Shown here: piece by piece, positions 62,381-64,000 of the stretch
Position numbering within the stretch: position 1 is the stretch's first letter
Layout of the letters: the number at the start of each line of letters is the position of its first letter
Assembly (NCBI RefSeq): GCF_949628265.1
Contig: NC_088786.1
Location: forward strand, 33,315,681 to 33,379,680
From: Cloeon dipterum
Taxonomy: Eukaryota > Arthropoda > Insecta > Ephemeroptera > Baetidae
Length of the DNA: 64,000 nucleotides
Reading direction: 5' to 3'
The notes under the pieces: generated by a model
The model's input: the letters and a program-made list of their open reading frames with translations, nothing else
Database searches by the model: none
What the model was told of the DNA's origin: nothing
Program-made: the position numbers and the translations under genes

Positions 62381-64000
62381 GTACTTGTTTAACAATTTTC
62401 TCTTCATTCACGCGGGTCGACAATGGGAAAAATGTTGAGCATTTTCGTCTTTTGTTCATCTTTTCGGTTTTTATCTCACGTTAGGTTCAATGTATGTATT
62501 TTTATTTTTGGAGAAATTTATACGAGGGGTGAAATGGGATTTTTTTTAAGGAGTGGCAGATGCTGGATTTTGCGCCAAAAGTGAGCGGATGGTGCAACAT
62601 AATACCTCTCATTAGTTGAAGAGCGCTTCTCCCCCAAAGCAGTTTTTAATTCAAGTCCCCCAAACAATTCAAAAGTGTGCCAGGAACCGAGTCGCACGTT
62701 TTGCGGCGAAATTTTGCCTTGCATTTTGCGGGGCAGACGGGCAGGTGCGAGCGATCGGCCGCTGTTTACCCCCAGAAGCGCAATAAATAGAAAGAACCAC
62801 CCCCTTTTTGCTGCTGCCACCGCCGCGTATAAATCTTGAGTCATCCAAAGTGCAGCAATATCGAGGGGACGTCGGGCGTCTGGAACTGCAGGAGCTACGA
62901 TAATCCCGTTTGTGCTCGAATTGCTTTTATCGCGCTCCCGACACAGTGAGGAAACAGCGGACGGAATAAGAAATTTTCCCGAGTTGTTGGCTCTCGAACA
63001 GTCGTCAAGGACGCCGAGAGAGGGATGCATAATTTCCGAAGAATGCAGCACCAGATTCGAGTCGCTCGCTTTTGTTGCGGGATGAAAAGGAGGAACCTCC
63101 CCCTCACAACGGTCGTTTGAAAATAATAATTGCCCTTTGCATGCGCGCCGCATCCTTTAGAACTGAAAGGAATTAAGGCGGCACTAATGGTCCAGCCAGC
63201 ACAAAACCCTGTGTTGCAACCTGCAATGAATGAATAGTTAAAGAACCCGGCCCCAAGGCCAGAACCCAAATTGAAAATTTGACATGTTCAGCTCGTAATA
63301 AAATATGGAAGCACCTTTTCCCAGAGGTATATTGGTATGCTCCTTTTCTGCTTCAGGGCTCGAACTATTTACTCTGTCAAAGGAAATTGAAGTGAGGTGA
63401 CAATATTATTTTTTGTTAATATCTTTGACTGCTGATTCGGTGGTAGAAAAATAACCATTTCCAAAATAATATTTTCACTTTCAATGACGATCAAAAGTAA
63501 ATTATAGAAGTAATTTTTAGTCGCCCAGTGAATCATAACAGATTTGTTTGAAAACCATTGAGTGTCGTGCTGAAAGTTGCCTCATAGACGATGCCGCTGA
63601 ATCAGAAACGAAGGACGCAAAACCGCACTATTTCTGGTAATGACTCCACTCTGCGGTCAGTCTTTTTAACGGTGATAATTTCTTTTCTGCACACGTGTCA
63701 ATGCTGTGAAAGAGCCGCCCTGCAAACATCGTACGGTTCGCAAAGCGCGCCAATTTGGCAGAAAAAAGCTGTCTCGCATGTCCGCACTACATTAGGAAAA
63801 AGCAACGACCTTTGGAGAAAAAAAGTGGCCGGCCACTCGCTTCACGAGTTATGATTATTGCTGCTACCGGCGTGTGTATTATTAAAAAAATGGGAGATGC
63901 GAGTGGCGTACAGTTGCGCGCAAAATTGCAGCAGCCAAAGAAACTAGTCTCCCAATGTAAATACCAAATAATCGAGCAGTTGAGCCCTTAAAACAGTCGG
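62381..64000. other. Gene-poor right end
   Basis: No exon recognised. A 211-codon open frame on the minus strand (63153-62518) has no family resemblance and a composition like its surroundings, so I treat it as chance. Confidence 0.4.

Noticed and set aside
62518-63153. 211-codon minus-strand open frame
   Set aside because: No domain, no family resemblance, no promoter or splice support, and codon composition like the surrounding non-coding sequence.

Overview
This is a 64 kb piece of an animal nuclear genome. It is most likely from an insect or another arthropod: AT-rich, with many GT-AG introns of about 50-70 bp, closely packed genes on alternating strands, a dmrt11E/DMRT2-type DM-domain gene and an insect-type G-protein gamma-1. 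I cannot name the species.

Left part (1-21,000), compact housekeeping genes: the 3' end of CMC1 (+), TSEN2 (-), GTPBP4/NOG1 (+), nardilysin (-), G-gamma-1 (+) and the SNF2 helicase ARIP4/RAD54L2 (-). Neighbours alternate strand, so 3' ends meet tail to tail (CMC1/TSEN2, NOG1/nardilysin with 91 bp between stop codons, G-gamma/ARIP4) and 5' ends diverge (TSEN2/NOG1, nardilysin/G-gamma). I rebuilt the exons of most genes by hand. Reading frames close across every junction except one near the 3' end of ARIP4.

Middle (21,000-28,500), gene-free and rich in mobile-element debris: a 158 bp fold-back element; two direct copies of a ~180 bp repeat flanking a duplicated piece of an ARIP4 exon plus intron; a ~330 bp inverted-repeat element; and two adjacent copies of a ~320-410 bp repeat. 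One of those copies was split by an 818 bp non-autonomous hAT element with a perfect 8 bp target-site duplication.

28,500-41,000: two cystathionine gamma-lyase (CTH) paralogues in opposite orientation flank the histone H2A deubiquitinase gene MYSM1. Both encode 396 residues and share the lengths of their first five coding exons, but the second has lost two active-site residues (human R119 and E339 equivalents). Intron 1 of the first holds a ~4 kb GC-rich island with a ~380 bp tandem array that decays into a 149 bp array.

41,000-64,000, sparse: a complete four-exon DM-domain gene (dmrt11E-like), an unexplained ~330 bp block, then two candidate alternative first exons 14 kb apart. Both end in the same phase and could splice to a gene beyond the right edge. 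The rest looks like non-coding regulatory or intronic DNA.
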